The notes under the pieces were generated by a model. The model saw only the letters and a program-made list of their open reading frames with translations, made no database searches and was not told the origin of the DNA. From positions 53,705-117,704 of the forward strand of contig CACMNP010000001.1 of assembly GCA_902615045.1 (NCBI GenBank): 64,000 nucleotides of DNA, given 5' to 3'. The DNA comes from an uncultured Pelagibacteraceae bacterium (GTDB lineage Bacteria; Pseudomonadota; Alphaproteobacteria; Pelagibacterales; Pelagibacteraceae). Below are positions 38,601-49,751 of this stretch, piece by piece; positions within the stretch are counted from its first letter, which is position 1; each line of letters starts with the position of its first letter. Both the position numbers and the translations under genes were made by a program.

Positions 38601-40819
38601 TATATTGTTCTCTCTGTAATTGTCGAATTATATACTTCAATTACGTCATTTTTCTGGAAATCAACAAAATCCTTAAGTGTTATTCCACACTCTAAACCAG
38701 CAGACACCTGCTTAGTTTGATTTTTTTCTCTGAATATTGATCCAATTTTTCCATTGAAAATTATAGCTCCATCTCTAATAACCCTTGCACTAGAGTCTTG
38801 AGTAATTTCTCCATCTGTTACTTTGGAACCAGCAACTTTGCCTACTTTTGAAACTTTAAATATTTCCAATATCTCTGCTGTTCCAATTATTTTTTCGTCT
38901 ACTTCTGGAGTTAATAGACCAGACATTTTACTTTTTATGAAATCTAAAACCTCATAAATAATATTAAAGTTGGATATTGAAATCTTTTCTTGTTCAGCTC
39001 TTTTTTTTGCCTCTTTACTAGGTTTTACATTGAAGGCAATAATTACAGCATTAGATGCTTTAGCTAATGTAACATCAGTTTCTGTAACCATACCAATGTC
39101 CGATAAGAGTATTTTTGGCTTTACCTCATCATGTTTAATTTGATTTATTGCATTTTTTATTGCTTCCGAAGATCCGTGAACATCTGATTTTATAATAATA
39201 TTTAGTTCCTCAGATGATGTATCATTAAATGCTGAGTCTTGTGTTACAAATGACAATGGGTTTTTACTATCCTTTGCTTCCTGAATTCTTCCATCACATA
39301 AAGATTTTGCCTCTCTTTCACTTTTCAATACAATAAAATCATCTCCCGATTTTGATGCTCCATTAATACCTAATATTTCAATTGGTGTTGCGGGTTCAGC
39401 TTTTTCAATTTGTTTACCTTGATCATTTATTATAGCTCTCACCTTTCCCCATTTTAAACCACTTACAAAATAATCGCCTTTTTTTAAAGTTCCTGCAGTG
39501 ATAATTACGTTTGCAATTGGCCCTCTTCCAATATCGATTTTAGACTCTAAAACTATGCCTTTTGCATCAGTATCAAAATCAGTTTTCAAGTCGAGTATTT
39601 CAGCTTGTAAAATAATGCTCTCAACTAATTTATTTAAATTTTTTTTTGTTTTTGTTGAAATCTCCACCATCAAAGTATCTCCTGATAAATCTTCGGCAAT
39701 CAACTCATATTCTAAAAGTTGATTTTTAATTTTTTGTGGATCTGCTTCTGGAAGATCACATTTATTTATTGCTACAACAATTGGTACTTTTGCAGCTTTT
39801 GCATGTTTTATTGACTCGATTGTTTGTGGTTTTACACCATCATCAGCTGCAACGACAAGAATAACTATATCCGTTAATTTTGAACCTCTTGCTCTCATTT
39901 CAGTGAATGCTGCGTGGCCTGGAGTATCGATGAATGTTATTTTATTTTTTCCTTGTATGATCTGATATGCACCAATATGTTGAGTAATACCTCCAAATTC
40001 ACCAGAAACAACATTTGCTTTTCTTAACACATCTAAAACTGATGTCTTACCATGATCGACATGACCCATAACTGTTACTATAGGAGCCCTACTCTTTAAA
40101 TTTTGGGACTTTATTTCTTTAATTTTTTCTAAAATTTCTTCTGCTCTTTCTTCTTTAACCGGATTATGTCCAAATTCTTTTACTAAATACTCTGCAGTAT
40201 CTGCATCTATTGTATGATTAATCGTAACTGTAACTCCCATCTCCATCAAATGTTTGATTATACTACTAGATTGTTCAGCCATTCTATTTGCTAATTCCCT
40301 TATAGTTATTACCTCTGGTATATTAATATCTCTCTTAACTGGCTTAAAACTTTCTTTAGTCTCTTCTTTATGTAATAATCTATTTTCCTTTTGCTTCGCT
40401 CTTTTTAGCGAAGCTAAGCTTCTTGATCTTGTTCCGATATCATCTTCGTTTAAAGCGCGTGAAACTGTTAGCTTTAATTCTCTTCTCTTGCCACCTTGTT
40501 TACTAATTTTGTTTTCCTTTTGAGAATTTTCTCCTTTTAATCTTCTCGTTGCTCTTTGTTCTGCTAATTTCCTTTTTTCAAAATCTGAAGTTATGTGAGA
40601 TGGTGTTTTGGAAAAATTGGTTTTTTTTGGTATAAACGTATTTTGTGATTTATTTTCAATTGGTTTAGTGCCCCTCGGAAAATTTGGTTTAGCTCCGTAT
40701 CTTGATGATCTTTTTTCTATTACAACTGTATTCTTAGATTGGGATTTAGCTTGTTCAATACTATTAATTGTCTTCTTGGAGGCTCCAGAAATTGATAACT
40801 TTAATTTTTTCTTTTCCAT
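38600..40819 (-). CDS. infB: Translation initiation factor IF-2
   Basis: VTVMGHVDHGKTSVLD, FIDTPGHAAFTEMRARG, AINKCDLP. Confidence 0.97.
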   Translation of the reverse strand: MEKKKLKLSISGASKKTINSIEQAKSQSKNTVVIEKRSSRYGAKPNFPRGTKPIENKSQNTFIPKKTNFSKTPSHITSDFEKRKLAEQRATRRLKGENSQKENKISKQGGKRRELKLTVSRALNEDDIGTRSRSLASLKRAKQKENRLLHKEETKESFKPVKRDINIPEVITIRELANRMAEQSSSIIKHLMEMGVTVTINHTIDADTAEYLVKEFGHNPVKEERAEEILEKIKEIKSQNLKSRAPIVTVMGHVDHGKTSVLDVLRKANVVSGEFGGITQHIGAYQIIQGKNKITFIDTPGHAAFTEMRARGSKLTDIVILVVAADDGVKPQTIESIKHAKAAKVPIVVAINKCDLPEADPQKIKNQLLEYELIAEDLSGDTLMVEISTKTKKNLNKLVESIILQAEILDLKTDFDTDAKGIVLESKIDIGRGPIANVIITAGTLKKGDYFVSGLKWGKVRAIINDQGKQIEKAEPATPIEILGINGASKSGDDFIVLKSEREAKSLCDGRIQEAKDSKNPLSFVTQDSAFNDTSSEELNIIIKSDVHGSSEAIKNAINQIKHDEVKPKILLSDIGMVTETDVTLAKASNAVIIAFNVKPSKEAKKRAEQEKISISNFNIIYEVLDFIKSKMSGLLTPEVDEKIIGTAEILEIFKVSKVGKVAGSKVTDGEITQDSSARVIRDGAIIFNGKIGSIFREKNQTKQVSAGLECGITLKDFVDFQKNDVIEVYNSTITERTI

Positions 40820-40829
40820 TTTTCATCTC

Positions 40830-42383
40830 TCAATCTTGATATGCGATATCTCTTGCAGACATAATTAAATCATCAGCTTCTTTTTTTGAAAGAGCAAAAT
40901 CTTCTAAATAGCCTTTAATTTTTACCCTTTCTCCTTTAACAACATCATATCCACCTGTTAACTCATCAGATGCCAAATCTGCAAAATCGTTTAGTGTTAA
41001 TATTTTTTGTTCTCCAAGTGTCACAAGCATTCCGGGTGTTAAGCCCTTATGATTAATTAAATCATTCTCTAATCCTAAATCTTTTATTCGTTTTGCTATT
41101 TCCTCTTGGTCTTTTTGATAAAATTCTTTAGCTCTTTCAATTAATTCTTTAGCAGTCTCTTCTTCTATGCCCTCAATTTTTATTAAAGCTTCAGGATCAC
41201 TATCTTTAATATCATCTATTGAGGAAAAACCTTCTGCTACAAGTAGCTGGCCTAATGTTTCATCTAGCTCTAAATTCTTAACAAAATTATCTGTTTTCTC
41301 TTTAAATTCAATTTGTCTTCTTTCAGAATCCTCTTGATCTGTCATAATGTTAATTTCATAATTCATTAACTTTGTTGCTAACCTAACATTTTGTCCTCTT
41401 CTACCAATTGCCTTACTTAAATTTTCCTCAGTTAAAATTACGTCAAGTTTTCTACTCGCCTCATCTACGTTAACTCTTTGAACTTCTGCAGGAGAAAGTG
41501 CATTAGCAACTACAACCGCTGGATCTTCTGACCAATTAACAATATCAATTTTTTCACCTTGAAGTTCGTTTACTACTGCTTGCACTCTGCTTCCTCTCAT
41601 GCCCACACATGCTCCAACTGGATCTAAAGATGTGTCAATTGCTTTTACACATATCTTAGCTCTACTACCTGGGTCTCTTGAAGATGATTTAATCTCAATG
41701 AGTCCATCATAAATTTCTGGAACTTCTTGAATAAAAAGTTTTTCCATAAATTTAGGGTGAGCTCTTGAAAGAAATATTTGTTGTCCTCTAGGTTCTCTTC
41801 TGACATCCAGACAATATGCTTTTATTCTATCTCCTGCTTTTATATTTTCTCTCGGAATCATCTCATTTTTTTGAATTATTGCCTCTGTTCTTCCAAGATC
41901 AACGATTACATTTCCAAATTCTAATCTTTTAACTATTCCACTTAAAATAGTATCAATCTTATCTTTAAAATCGTTATACTGCCTTTCTCTTTCTGCTTCT
42001 CTTACATTGAAACTTATTACTTGTTTAGCAGTTTGTGCAGCTATTCTCCCAAAATCAAAAGAAGGTAATGGTTGAAGCACCTCATCTCCAATTTGTTTTC
42101 CTTGATTATTTTCGTTAAGCTTTATCGCTTCATTAAGAGTTATTTCCAAATTTGAATTTTCTGGTTTTTCAACAATTACTAGTTTTCTAAATATTCCAAT
42201 TTCACCATTTTCCCTGTCAATTTCAACTTTGATTTCGTTTTCAGATCCAAACTTGGATTTGGCTGCTTTTGCAATACCATTTTCCATTGATCCTATGATT
42301 AATTCCTTATCAATAGATTTTTCTAAAGCTACTGCTTCAGCAATTCTTATCAATTCTAATTTATCTGCTCTTCTATTTAACAT
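40830..42383 (-). CDS. nusA: Transcription termination/antitermination factor NusA
   Basis: S1 and KH domains; DPVGACVGMRGSRVQAVVNELQGEKIDIV. Confidence 0.96.
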   Translation of the reverse strand: MLNRRADKLELIRIAEAVALEKSIDKELIIGSMENGIAKAAKSKFGSENEIKVEIDRENGEIGIFRKLVIVEKPENSNLEITLNEAIKLNENNQGKQIGDEVLQPLPSFDFGRIAAQTAKQVISFNVREAERERQYNDFKDKIDTILSGIVKRLEFGNVIVDLGRTEAIIQKNEMIPRENIKAGDRIKAYCLDVRREPRGQQIFLSRAHPKFMEKLFIQEVPEIYDGLIEIKSSSRDPGSRAKICVKAIDTSLDPVGACVGMRGSRVQAVVNELQGEKIDIVNWSEDPAVVVANALSPAEVQRVNVDEASRKLDVILTEENLSKAIGRRGQNVRLATKLMNYEINIMTDQEDSERRQIEFKEKTDNFVKNLELDETLGQLLVAEGFSSIDDIKDSDPEALIKIEGIEEETAKELIERAKEFYQKDQEEIAKRIKDLGLENDLINHKGLTPGMLVTLGEQKILTLNDFADLASDELTGGYDVVKGERVKIKGYLEDFALSKKEADDLIMSARDIAYQD

Positions 42384-42396
42384 AATTATTTATCCT

Positions 42397-42423
42397 AAAA
42401 AAAAATGGGCCGAAGCCCATTTT
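42397..42423 (-). terminator. Intrinsic terminator downstream of metK with C(UUCG)G tetraloop
   Basis: Minus strand AAAATGGGC-TTCG-GCCCATTTTTTTTT. Confidence 0.85.
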
Positions 42424-42478
42424 GAAATTCGATAATTTGATTGGAATATATTTATTTTTTTCTAATATTCAACTTTAT

Positions 42479-43642
42479 TTAACTGCCAAATACATCTGAT
42501 TTATCTGTCTTTTCCCATGAAAATGAACCCTTATCATCTGGAATTCTTCCGAAGTGTCCATAGGCAGCTGTTTTTTCATATATGGGTTTATTAAGACCTA
42601 ACATTTCTCTTATCCCTCTGGGGCTTAAATCAAAATTTTCTCGTATTAGCTTTTCTACGTGCTTATTTTTTTGTTCGTCATTATCAAACAAATCGACGTA
42701 AATAGATAAAGGTTTCGATACTCCAATTGCATAAGCAAGTTGTATAAGACATTTATCAGCAATTTTAGACGCAACAACATTTTTTGCTAAATATCTAGAT
42801 GCATAGGCAGCAGATCTATCAACTTTTGTCGGGTCTTTACCTGAAAATGCTCCTCCACCATGTGGAGCAGCACCACCATAAGTGTCAACAATAATTTTTC
42901 TTCCAGTTAAACCACTATCTCCATCTGGACCACCAATCACAAAATTTCCTGTAGGGTTTACATAAATTTCTTTTTCATCCAACGAATTTAATAATTCTTT
43001 GGGTATTGATCTTTCAATATAAGGTTTAACTAAATCTCTTACGTCAGCTTGATTTACATCTGCTGAATGTTGAGTAGATATAACTACAGATTTAACTGAT
43101 GATGGTTTGCCGTCTTTGTATTGAATCGTTATTTGGCTTTTTGAATCTGGTTCTATATTTTTTAATTTTCCAGATTTTCTATCTTCCGCCATAAGTCTTA
43201 ATATTTTATGGGAATAATGAATAGGAGCTGGCATCAAAACATCAGTTTCATTACATGCGTAGCCAAACATAATACCTTGGTCACCTGCACCTTCATCTTT
43301 ATTTCCAGATGAGTCTACCCCCATAGCTATATCAGCAGATTGAGCATGTAAATGACTTTCGATTGAGGTTGCTTCTTTCCAAGTAAATCCTTCCTGATCA
43401 TAACCTATATCTTTGATGCAATGTCTTACTTTTTCTATTAAATCCTCTTTTTTAATTTCTGGACCTCTTACTTCACCAGCTAATACAACTTTGTTAGTTG
43501 TTGTTAATGTTTCACAAGCTACTCTCGATTGGGGTTCGGCTGCTAAATAAGTATCTACAACCATATCTGAAATTCTATCACAGACTTTATCTGGATGACC
43601 TTCTGATACCGACTCGCTAGTGAATAAGTAATCTTTTTTCAT
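42479..43642 (-). CDS. metK: S-adenosylmethionine synthetase
   Basis: [47 protein letters not shown]. Confidence 0.98.
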   Translation of the reverse strand: MKKDYLFTSESVSEGHPDKVCDRISDMVVDTYLAAEPQSRVACETLTTTNKVVLAGEVRGPEIKKEDLIEKVRHCIKDIGYDQEGFTWKEATSIESHLHAQSADIAMGVDSSGNKDEGAGDQGIMFGYACNETDVLMPAPIHYSHKILRLMAEDRKSGKLKNIEPDSKSQITIQYKDGKPSSVKSVVISTQHSADVNQADVRDLVKPYIERSIPKELLNSLDEKEIYVNPTGNFVIGGPDGDSGLTGRKIIVDTYGGAAPHGGGAFSGKDPTKVDRSAAYASRYLAKNVVASKIADKCLIQLAYAIGVSKPLSIYVDLFDNDEQKNKHVEKLIRENFDLSPRGIREMLGLNKPIYEKTAAYGHFGRIPDDKGSFSWEKTDKSDVFGS

Positions 43643-45159
43643 TTATTCTCCCTAATTTTTAAAATCAAAATGAAAGTAATATAAATTAGAACAAAATAAA
43701 AGAAGATCTTATTGCTGTGTTTAGCAAAGTAAGTTTTATCAACACGTCTGATCTTATTTACATCAAAGTATCCTTTCTCGCTGATTTGTTTAGTAATCTG
43801 GCCTTTGGGATTGACAAAAGCAGATACTCCATTGTTTGTTGACCTAATAACATTTTTTCCTTCTTCAATTGATCTGAATATCGAATGAGATAAATGTTGG
43901 GCAGGCCCAATAGATTTACCAAACCAGCCATCCTCAGAAATATTTAATATGAAATCGTAATATTTTTTATTTGTATTAATTTTTCCTGAATAAATAATTT
44001 CATAACAGATAAGTGGGATAAATTTTAGTTGATCAATGTCGAAAATTTCCCTTTTATTATCAGCTGAAAATGGTTGATATCCATGGGTTACTTTTTTTAA
44101 CCCTACACTTTTGAAGAAATTTTCAAAAGGTAAAAATTCCCCAAACGGCACTAGTTTATTTTTGTTATATTTAAACAATAATTCAGTTTCATTATTTAAT
44201 ACGACTAAGGAATTGTAAATTTTATTTTGTTTAATAGTATTAATACCTAGTATAACTTTATGATTAATACTTAGTTTTTTTTTAAAAATATTTTTAAAAA
44301 ATTCTAGATCTTTAAAGTAAATACTAGTAATTATTCCCTCAGGAAAAATTAGAATTTTTTTTTCATCTTTATTTGGATCACTTAAAGTAATTAATTCATC
44401 AATATTTTTTCCTGTGTCTTGATTTGTTAAAAATCTTTCAATTGGTATATTTGGAGAGACAACTCGAATAATAGAACTTAAGTAATCATATTCTTTTTTT
44501 TCAAAATTTTTAATAATCAGGTTTCCATATAAAAAATTGATTACTACTAAAATTAAACTAAGACTTAAAATTAAAAACTTAGTTAGCCTTTTATATTTAA
44601 AAAAAAATATTACTGGTAATAAAAATATAGTTATTGATAATAAATTTAATGAATATGTGCCTATATAAGATAAAATTTGTAAAGAAGCTAAATTATTTGA
44701 AAGACTGAAAACTAGTAAATTCCAAGGAAAACCACCAAAAATAAAACTTCTTAGAAATTCAATTCCACCAAAAATAATTGAAAATATTAAAATTGATGAA
44801 ATTTTATTTTTTAAATTAAAAAAATTGCATACAAAAGTAACTAATCCATAAAATATTCCCAAAAATAGAGGGATTAATATTAATGCAAATGGAATAATAA
44901 ATTTAAAATTTACATCAAATGTCAAAGAATTTGTAATCCAATAAAGGTTAGAGATAAAATAACCAAATCCAAAGACCCAACCAACAAAAAATGAAATAGT
45001 TTTTTTATCTACATGATTAACTAATATATGAAGCAATACTGGAAGTGTTAAAAAATTAATAAATACTAAATTATAAGGTGGCAAACTAAATGACGTTATT
45101 ATACCTAAAAGTAAGCATATTAAAAATAGGTACACTTTATTTTCTAGAATAGAGTTCAA
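43639..45159 (-). CDS. lnt: Apolipoprotein N-acyltransferase
   Basis: Multi-TM N-terminus; [24 protein letters not shown] nitrilase motifs. Confidence 0.93.
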   Translation of the reverse strand: MNSILENKVYLFLICLLLGIITSFSLPPYNLVFINFLTLPVLLHILVNHVDKKTISFFVGWVFGFGYFISNLYWITNSLTFDVNFKFIIPFALILIPLFLGIFYGLVTFVCNFFNLKNKISSILIFSIIFGGIEFLRSFIFGGFPWNLLVFSLSNNLASLQILSYIGTYSLNLLSITIFLLPVIFFFKYKRLTKFLILSLSLILVVINFLYGNLIIKNFEKKEYDYLSSIIRVVSPNIPIERFLTNQDTGKNIDELITLSDPNKDEKKILIFPEGIITSIYFKDLEFFKNIFKKKLSINHKVILGINTIKQNKIYNSLVVLNNETELLFKYNKNKLVPFGEFLPFENFFKSVGLKKVTHGYQPFSADNKREIFDIDQLKFIPLICYEIIYSGKINTNKKYYDFILNISEDGWFGKSIGPAQHLSHSIFRSIEEGKNVIRSTNNGVSAFVNPKGQITKQISEKGYFDVNKIRRVDKTYFAKHSNKIFFYFVLIYITFILILKIRENK

Positions 45160-45602
45160 TTTATTTTATTCAATTTTTTAAATATTAAATTTTCTTTTTT
45201 CTTCATTAAATAATAGTCTTTATTTTTTTTGTGATCATGTCCTAAGAGATGTAAATAACCATGTATCCACATTTTATCTAATTCATGATCAAAACTAGAT
45301 GATTTTGATCTTCTATTAATTATTTCAAAAGAAATTGCTATATCTCCTAAATATAATTTATTTTTTAATTTAACTTTTAAAGGAAAAGAAAGGACGTCTG
45401 TTGAAACGCTTTTATTTCTAAATTTTGAATTTAAATCTTTCATTTTTTTATTATTGGTAAGCATCAGAGTAAATTCTTGGTTTTTATTTTTAAATGCACT
45501 TAATTTAGATAATTTGTTTAATTTCTTTTTGAAGTAAATCTCTGGTTTTTTTAATTTTTTTTCCCAAATTTTTTTGTCTAGAACTATGTTGGCTTTAATC
45601 AT
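45156..45602 (-). CDS. ybeY: Endoribonuclease YbeY
   Basis: TDVLSFPL ... HGYLHLLGHDH. Confidence 0.93.
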   Translation of the reverse strand: MIKANIVLDKKIWEKKLKKPEIYFKKKLNKLSKLSAFKNKNQEFTLMLTNNKKMKDLNSKFRNKSVSTDVLSFPLKVKLKNKLYLGDIAISFEIINRRSKSSSFDHELDKMWIHGYLHLLGHDHKKNKDYYLMKKKENLIFKKLNKIN

Positions 45603-46609
45603 TAATCTGAATTTTTATCAGAATAAGCCTTAACTATCTTAGAAACTAGAGGATGTCTTACTACATCAGTATGATCGAAATCTACAACAGATATCTCCTT
45701 TAAGTGACCAAGTAATTTTTTTGATCTATTTAAACCTGACATTGTTTTATTAGGTAAGTCAATTTGGGATGGATCTCCGTTAATGACTATTTTGGAATTT
45801 TCACCAATTCTTGTTAAAAACATTTTTATTTGAGTATCAGTAGCATTTTGTGCTTCATCAAGTATTGCAAAAGAATTTTTTAGGGTTCTTCCTCGCATAA
45901 AAGCTAGGGGTGCGATTTCAATATCTCCAACTTCTATTTTTTTTTGAATTTTTTCAAAATCTAATAGGTCATATAGCGAATCGTAAAGGGGTCTTAGGTA
46001 AGGATCAACTTTTTCTCTCATATCACCTGGTAAGAAACCTAATCTCTCACCTGCCTCTACGGCTGGTCTAGATAAAATTATCCGCTCTATTTTTTTATCC
46101 AGTAACATTGTTAAAGCAACTGCCACAGCTAAAAAAGTTTTACCAGTTCCCGCTGGTCCTGCAGAAATAACAATATCTGACTCTTTTAATGCGCTTATAT
46201 ATTTTTTTTGTTTCTCTGATCTTGGTATTACAGATTTTTTTGGAGTTTTTATTATGTATTCAACATTTCCACTTTTATTTGTAACTTTTTCATCAATCAT
46301 AAACTTGTTTACTGATGACTCTATATCCTTTTTTTCTAATGTTCCATTATTTAAAAATTGATCTACAAGAAATTGAATTGCATTCTTTATTATTTCATTT
46401 TTTTCAGGATTATTTTTTAATAAAATTGAGTTTCCTCTAGAGTAAATGCTGGTATTTGTAATTTTTTCTAATTCTTTTAAGTTATTATTAAATTCTCCTA
46501 AAACACCTAAAAGTAATTCATTGCTTTGAAATACAATACTTAAGGCATTATTTTCTGAATATACGTATTTTAAATCAGGATTAATTTTTGATTTTGCAAA
46601 ATTTTTCAA
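45602..46609 (-). CDS. phoH: PhoH-like ATPase
   Basis: GPAGTGKTFLAVAVAL, SRPAVEAGERLGFLPGD, DEAQNAT. Confidence 0.95.
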   Translation of the reverse strand: MKNFAKSKINPDLKYVYSENNALSIVFQSNELLLGVLGEFNNNLKELEKITNTSIYSRGNSILLKNNPEKNEIIKNAIQFLVDQFLNNGTLEKKDIESSVNKFMIDEKVTNKSGNVEYIIKTPKKSVIPRSEKQKKYISALKESDIVISAGPAGTGKTFLAVAVALTMLLDKKIERIILSRPAVEAGERLGFLPGDMREKVDPYLRPLYDSLYDLLDFEKIQKKIEVGDIEIAPLAFMRGRTLKNSFAILDEAQNATDTQIKMFLTRIGENSKIVINGDPSQIDLPNKTMSGLNRSKKLLGHLKEISVVDFDHTDVVRHPLVSKIVKAYSDKNSD

Positions 46610-46610
46610 A

Positions 46611-47942
46611 CTATGCTGCTTTCATTTCATCAATTACTTTGCCAAATAAAGAATTTTGATTACTTTTTTCGATATTTACTTTAACTAATTTGCCAATATG
46701 ACTTTCATTACCATCAAAAATTACTGAATTTAAAAATTTATTTCGTCCAAAAAACTTATCTTGATTTTTAAGTTTATTTTCTACAAGTACCTCTAAAGTT
46801 TTGCCTTCTAAGGATTTATTTAATTCTATTTGATTACTAAATAATTTTTCTTGAATAGTTATTAGTCTTTTTTTAAGTTTATCTTTATCAGTAATCTTTA
46901 ATTCTGCAGCCTTTGTTCCTGGTCTTGGACTAAAAATAAAAGAAAATGAATTTATAAATTTAATTTTATTAACTAAGTTTATGGTTTCTTTAAAATCATT
47001 CTCAGTTTCTCCAGGGTATCCAACAATAAAGTCACTAGAAAATTTTATTTCAGGATTAATTTTGATTAACTTTTCATAAATATTTAAATAATAATTTACA
47101 GTATGCTTTCTATTCATCATTTTTAATATTCTGTCAGAACCACTTTGAATTGGTAAATGAACAAATGGCATTAATTTTTTTGAATTTCTGTAACATTCAA
47201 TAAGATCATCTGTCATATCTCTTGGATGAGATGTGGTATATCTAATCCTATTTATTTCTGTATATTTACTAATTGTGTTAATAAGATCTGATAGTCGATA
47301 CTCTCTGGATCCATCTACATAAGAATATGCATTTACGTTTTGACCAAGAAAAGTTATTTCTCTAGATCCATTCTTTATCAATCTCTCAGCTTCATCAATA
47401 ATGCTTTTGAATGGTCTAGAATATTCTGGTCCTCTAGTGTACGGAACAACACAAAAGTGACAGAACTTGTCACAACCCTCTTGAATTGTTAAAAAAGATG
47501 AAACATTGGTATTATTATTTTTAATATTATCGAAGAACCTAAACTTTGAAACTGAGTCAAATTCAGTTTCTTCAACTTTATTTTCTTCTTCAAAACTTTT
47601 TAAAAGATTATTTATTTTTTGATAAGATTGAGGGCCTATAACTAAATCTATATATTTCTCTCTATTAAGCATCTCAGTATTTTCAGCCTGTGCAACACAA
47701 CCTGCAACAACTATGATTGGTTTTTTTTTATCTTTATATAATTTTTTAACTCTTCCAATCTCATGATAAACTTTATCCTTAGCCTTATCTCGAATATGAC
47801 AAGTATTCAAAATATAACAGTCAGCATCATCTTGGTTTTCTGTTTTATTATATCCTATTGCTTTTACAGAATCATATATCCTATTAGAGTCGTATTCATT
47901 CATTTGACAACCAAATGTCTTTATAAAAACCTTTTTATGCAT
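46611..47942 (-). CDS. miaB: tRNA-2-methylthio-N6-dimethylallyladenosine synthase
   Basis: FIKTFGCQMNEYDS; radical-SAM CDKFCHFC; FLGQNVNAY. Confidence 0.96.
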   Translation of the reverse strand: MHKKVFIKTFGCQMNEYDSNRIYDSVKAIGYNKTENQDDADCYILNTCHIRDKAKDKVYHEIGRVKKLYKDKKKPIIVVAGCVAQAENTEMLNREKYIDLVIGPQSYQKINNLLKSFEEENKVEETEFDSVSKFRFFDNIKNNNTNVSSFLTIQEGCDKFCHFCVVPYTRGPEYSRPFKSIIDEAERLIKNGSREITFLGQNVNAYSYVDGSREYRLSDLINTISKYTEINRIRYTTSHPRDMTDDLIECYRNSKKLMPFVHLPIQSGSDRILKMMNRKHTVNYYLNIYEKLIKINPEIKFSSDFIVGYPGETENDFKETINLVNKIKFINSFSFIFSPRPGTKAAELKITDKDKLKKRLITIQEKLFSNQIELNKSLEGKTLEVLVENKLKNQDKFFGRNKFLNSVIFDGNESHIGKLVKVNIEKSNQNSLFGKVIDEMKAA

Positions 47943-47945
47943 GAA

Positions 47946-48365
47946 TTATTTTTTTTTGATTCCGTACAATTCTAATTTATGATCAACCAGCTTATAACCA
48001 TATTTGTCAGCAATTTTTTTTTGTAACTCTTCAATTTCTTCATCAACAAATTCTATAATTTCTCCTGTTTTAATATCAATTAAATGATTATGATCATCAT
48101 TTAATTCATATCTAGCCTTACCAGACTTAAAATCGTGTTTTGTTAAGATACCTGCTTCTTCAAAAAGTTTAACTGTTCTATATACTGTAGCAATACTAAT
48201 TTTAGAATCTATTTGAGAAACTCTGTTATATAACTCATCTACGTCTGGATGATCAGATTCTCCATATGTTTTTTTCGATTCGGAGATTACTCTTGCTATT
48301 ATTCTTCTTTGATCAGTGAGCTTAACTCCATTTTTTTGGCATTTTTCTTCAATAGTTTCTAACAT
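47946..48365 (-). CDS. fur: Fur family transcriptional regulator
   Basis: LTDQRRIIARVI, SIATVYRTVKLFEEAGI, HNHLIDI. Confidence 0.92.
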   Translation of the reverse strand: MLETIEEKCQKNGVKLTDQRRIIARVISESKKTYGESDHPDVDELYNRVSQIDSKISIATVYRTVKLFEEAGILTKHDFKSGKARYELNDDHNHLIDIKTGEIIEFVDEEIEELQKKIADKYGYKLVDHKLELYGIKKK

Positions 48366-48382
48366 ACTATATTTTAACTCGA

Positions 48383-48751
48383 CTAAAGGGGTTTAATCAA
48401 ATTAATATTTGTAAAATTTTTCTTATCAATTTTTACTAATTGATCTAAGCTTTTATCGGTCAAATGTTCACTCAAAAATCCATATAAATCAATATTTTTC
48501 CCAAAAGCAATACCTTTAGCAATTGCAATTGAATTTCTGATACTTGAAATTTTGCCAGGACCTTGGTTGACAAATATTTCACTTATTTTATCTAAATTTG
48601 AATTATGTTCTTTAAGAAAATTTAAAATTAATATCATTATTTTGTCAAAATTTTCCCTACTGTTTATATGAGTGGTGGTATAAGATTCTGTGTTAGTTAT
48701 GAGAGAAAATATAATTTTATCATCTGCAGCGTTAATAACTAAAGTATTCAT
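48383..48751 (-). CDS. tsaB: TsaB-like protein, short (122 aa, N-terminal half only)
   Basis: NTLVINAADDKIIFSL; IFVNQGPGKISSIRNSIAIAKGIA; stops well before a normal TsaB C-terminal domain. Confidence 0.75.
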   Translation of the reverse strand: MNTLVINAADDKIIFSLITNTESYTTTHINSRENFDKIMILILNFLKEHNSNLDKISEIFVNQGPGKISSIRNSIAIAKGIAFGKNIDLYGFLSEHLTDKSLDQLVKIDKKNFTNINLIKPL

Positions 48752-49751
48752 TTTTTTTATTATTTTTTTAAACGTTAAAGCTGACGTAGTAAATAAAAAA
48801 TATTTTAAAGATGAAAAGGGGATTTTGGCGATTATGTATCATAGATTTGAAGAAAATAAGTACCCATCTACAAATATAAGATTAGATATATTTAAAAAAC
48901 ATATTAATTTAGTAAAAGATAGTAATTTAAATTTTTATAATCCTAGTGAATTTTCAAAAAATTTTAAAGAGGTTAAGAAGCAAAAGAAAATTTTATTAAC
49001 TATTGATGATGCATTTACATCATTTTATGAAAATGCTTGGCCAATCTTAAAAGAAAAAAAAATTCCTTTCATTTTATTTGTCTCAACAGAAGCTGTTGGA
49101 AATAAAGGATATATGAGTTGGAACCAAATAAAAGAAGTGGAAAAAGAGAACTTCGCTTACATTGGCAATCACTCGCATTCTCATGATTATTTAACTAAAT
49201 TTACTTTTCAAAAGTTTGTAGAAGATATTGAAAAATCAATTAAAATTTTTAATGATAAATTAGGTTATAATCCAAGTTTTTTTTCATATCCTTTTGGTGA
49301 GTATAATTTAGAGCAGAAAAATTATATTTCAAAAAATTTTGAATTTGCATTTGGACAACATTCAGGTGTTATTGATTTAAACAAAGATAGATATGAACTA
49401 CCAAGATTCCCCATAAACGAAAAATATGGAGAAATAAAAAGATTTAAAGAGGTAATATCTTATTTGCCACTTCAGTATAGAATTATCAAACCAGAAAACA
49501 AATTTATGAATGATGGAGAAAACCCGCCTAAAATGACAATAGAATTTTTTAAAGATCAAAAAAATTTGGACAACATTAATTGCTTTTCAAATGAAGGTTC
49601 AAAATGGAGAAAAACAGAAATTGTCTTAATTGAAAATATACTAAATATTAATTTTGCAGAAAAATTTGTTGAAAGAAGAGGGAGAATTAACTGTTCTTTA
49701 AAAGATGAAAGTGGGTGGAGATTTTCAGGTTTCCAATTTGTTCAAAATTAA
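48699..49751 (+). CDS. Polysaccharide deacetylase (NodB-like) family protein
   Basis: LTIDDAFTSFYENAWPIL, GNHSHSHDYL, SYPFGEYN; signal peptide; ATG 48699 preferred over GTG 48690. Confidence 0.87.
   Translation: MRENIILSSAALITKVFIFFIIFLNVKADVVNKKYFKDEKGILAIMYHRFEENKYPSTNIRLDIFKKHINLVKDSNLNFYNPSEFSKNFKEVKKQKKILLTIDDAFTSFYENAWPILKEKKIPFILFVSTEAVGNKGYMSWNQIKEVEKENFAYIGNHSHSHDYLTKFTFQKFVEDIEKSIKIFNDKLGYNPSFFSYPFGEYNLEQKNYISKNFEFAFGQHSGVIDLNKDRYELPRFPINEKYGEIKRFKEVISYLPLQYRIIKPENKFMNDGENPPKMTIEFFKDQKNLDNINCFSNEGSKWRKTEIVLIENILNINFAEKFVERRGRINCSLKDESGWRFSGFQFVQN

Noticed and set aside
42384-42478. SAM riboswitch associated with metK
   Set aside because: This gap is downstream of metK and is explained by its terminator; the metK start overlaps lnt
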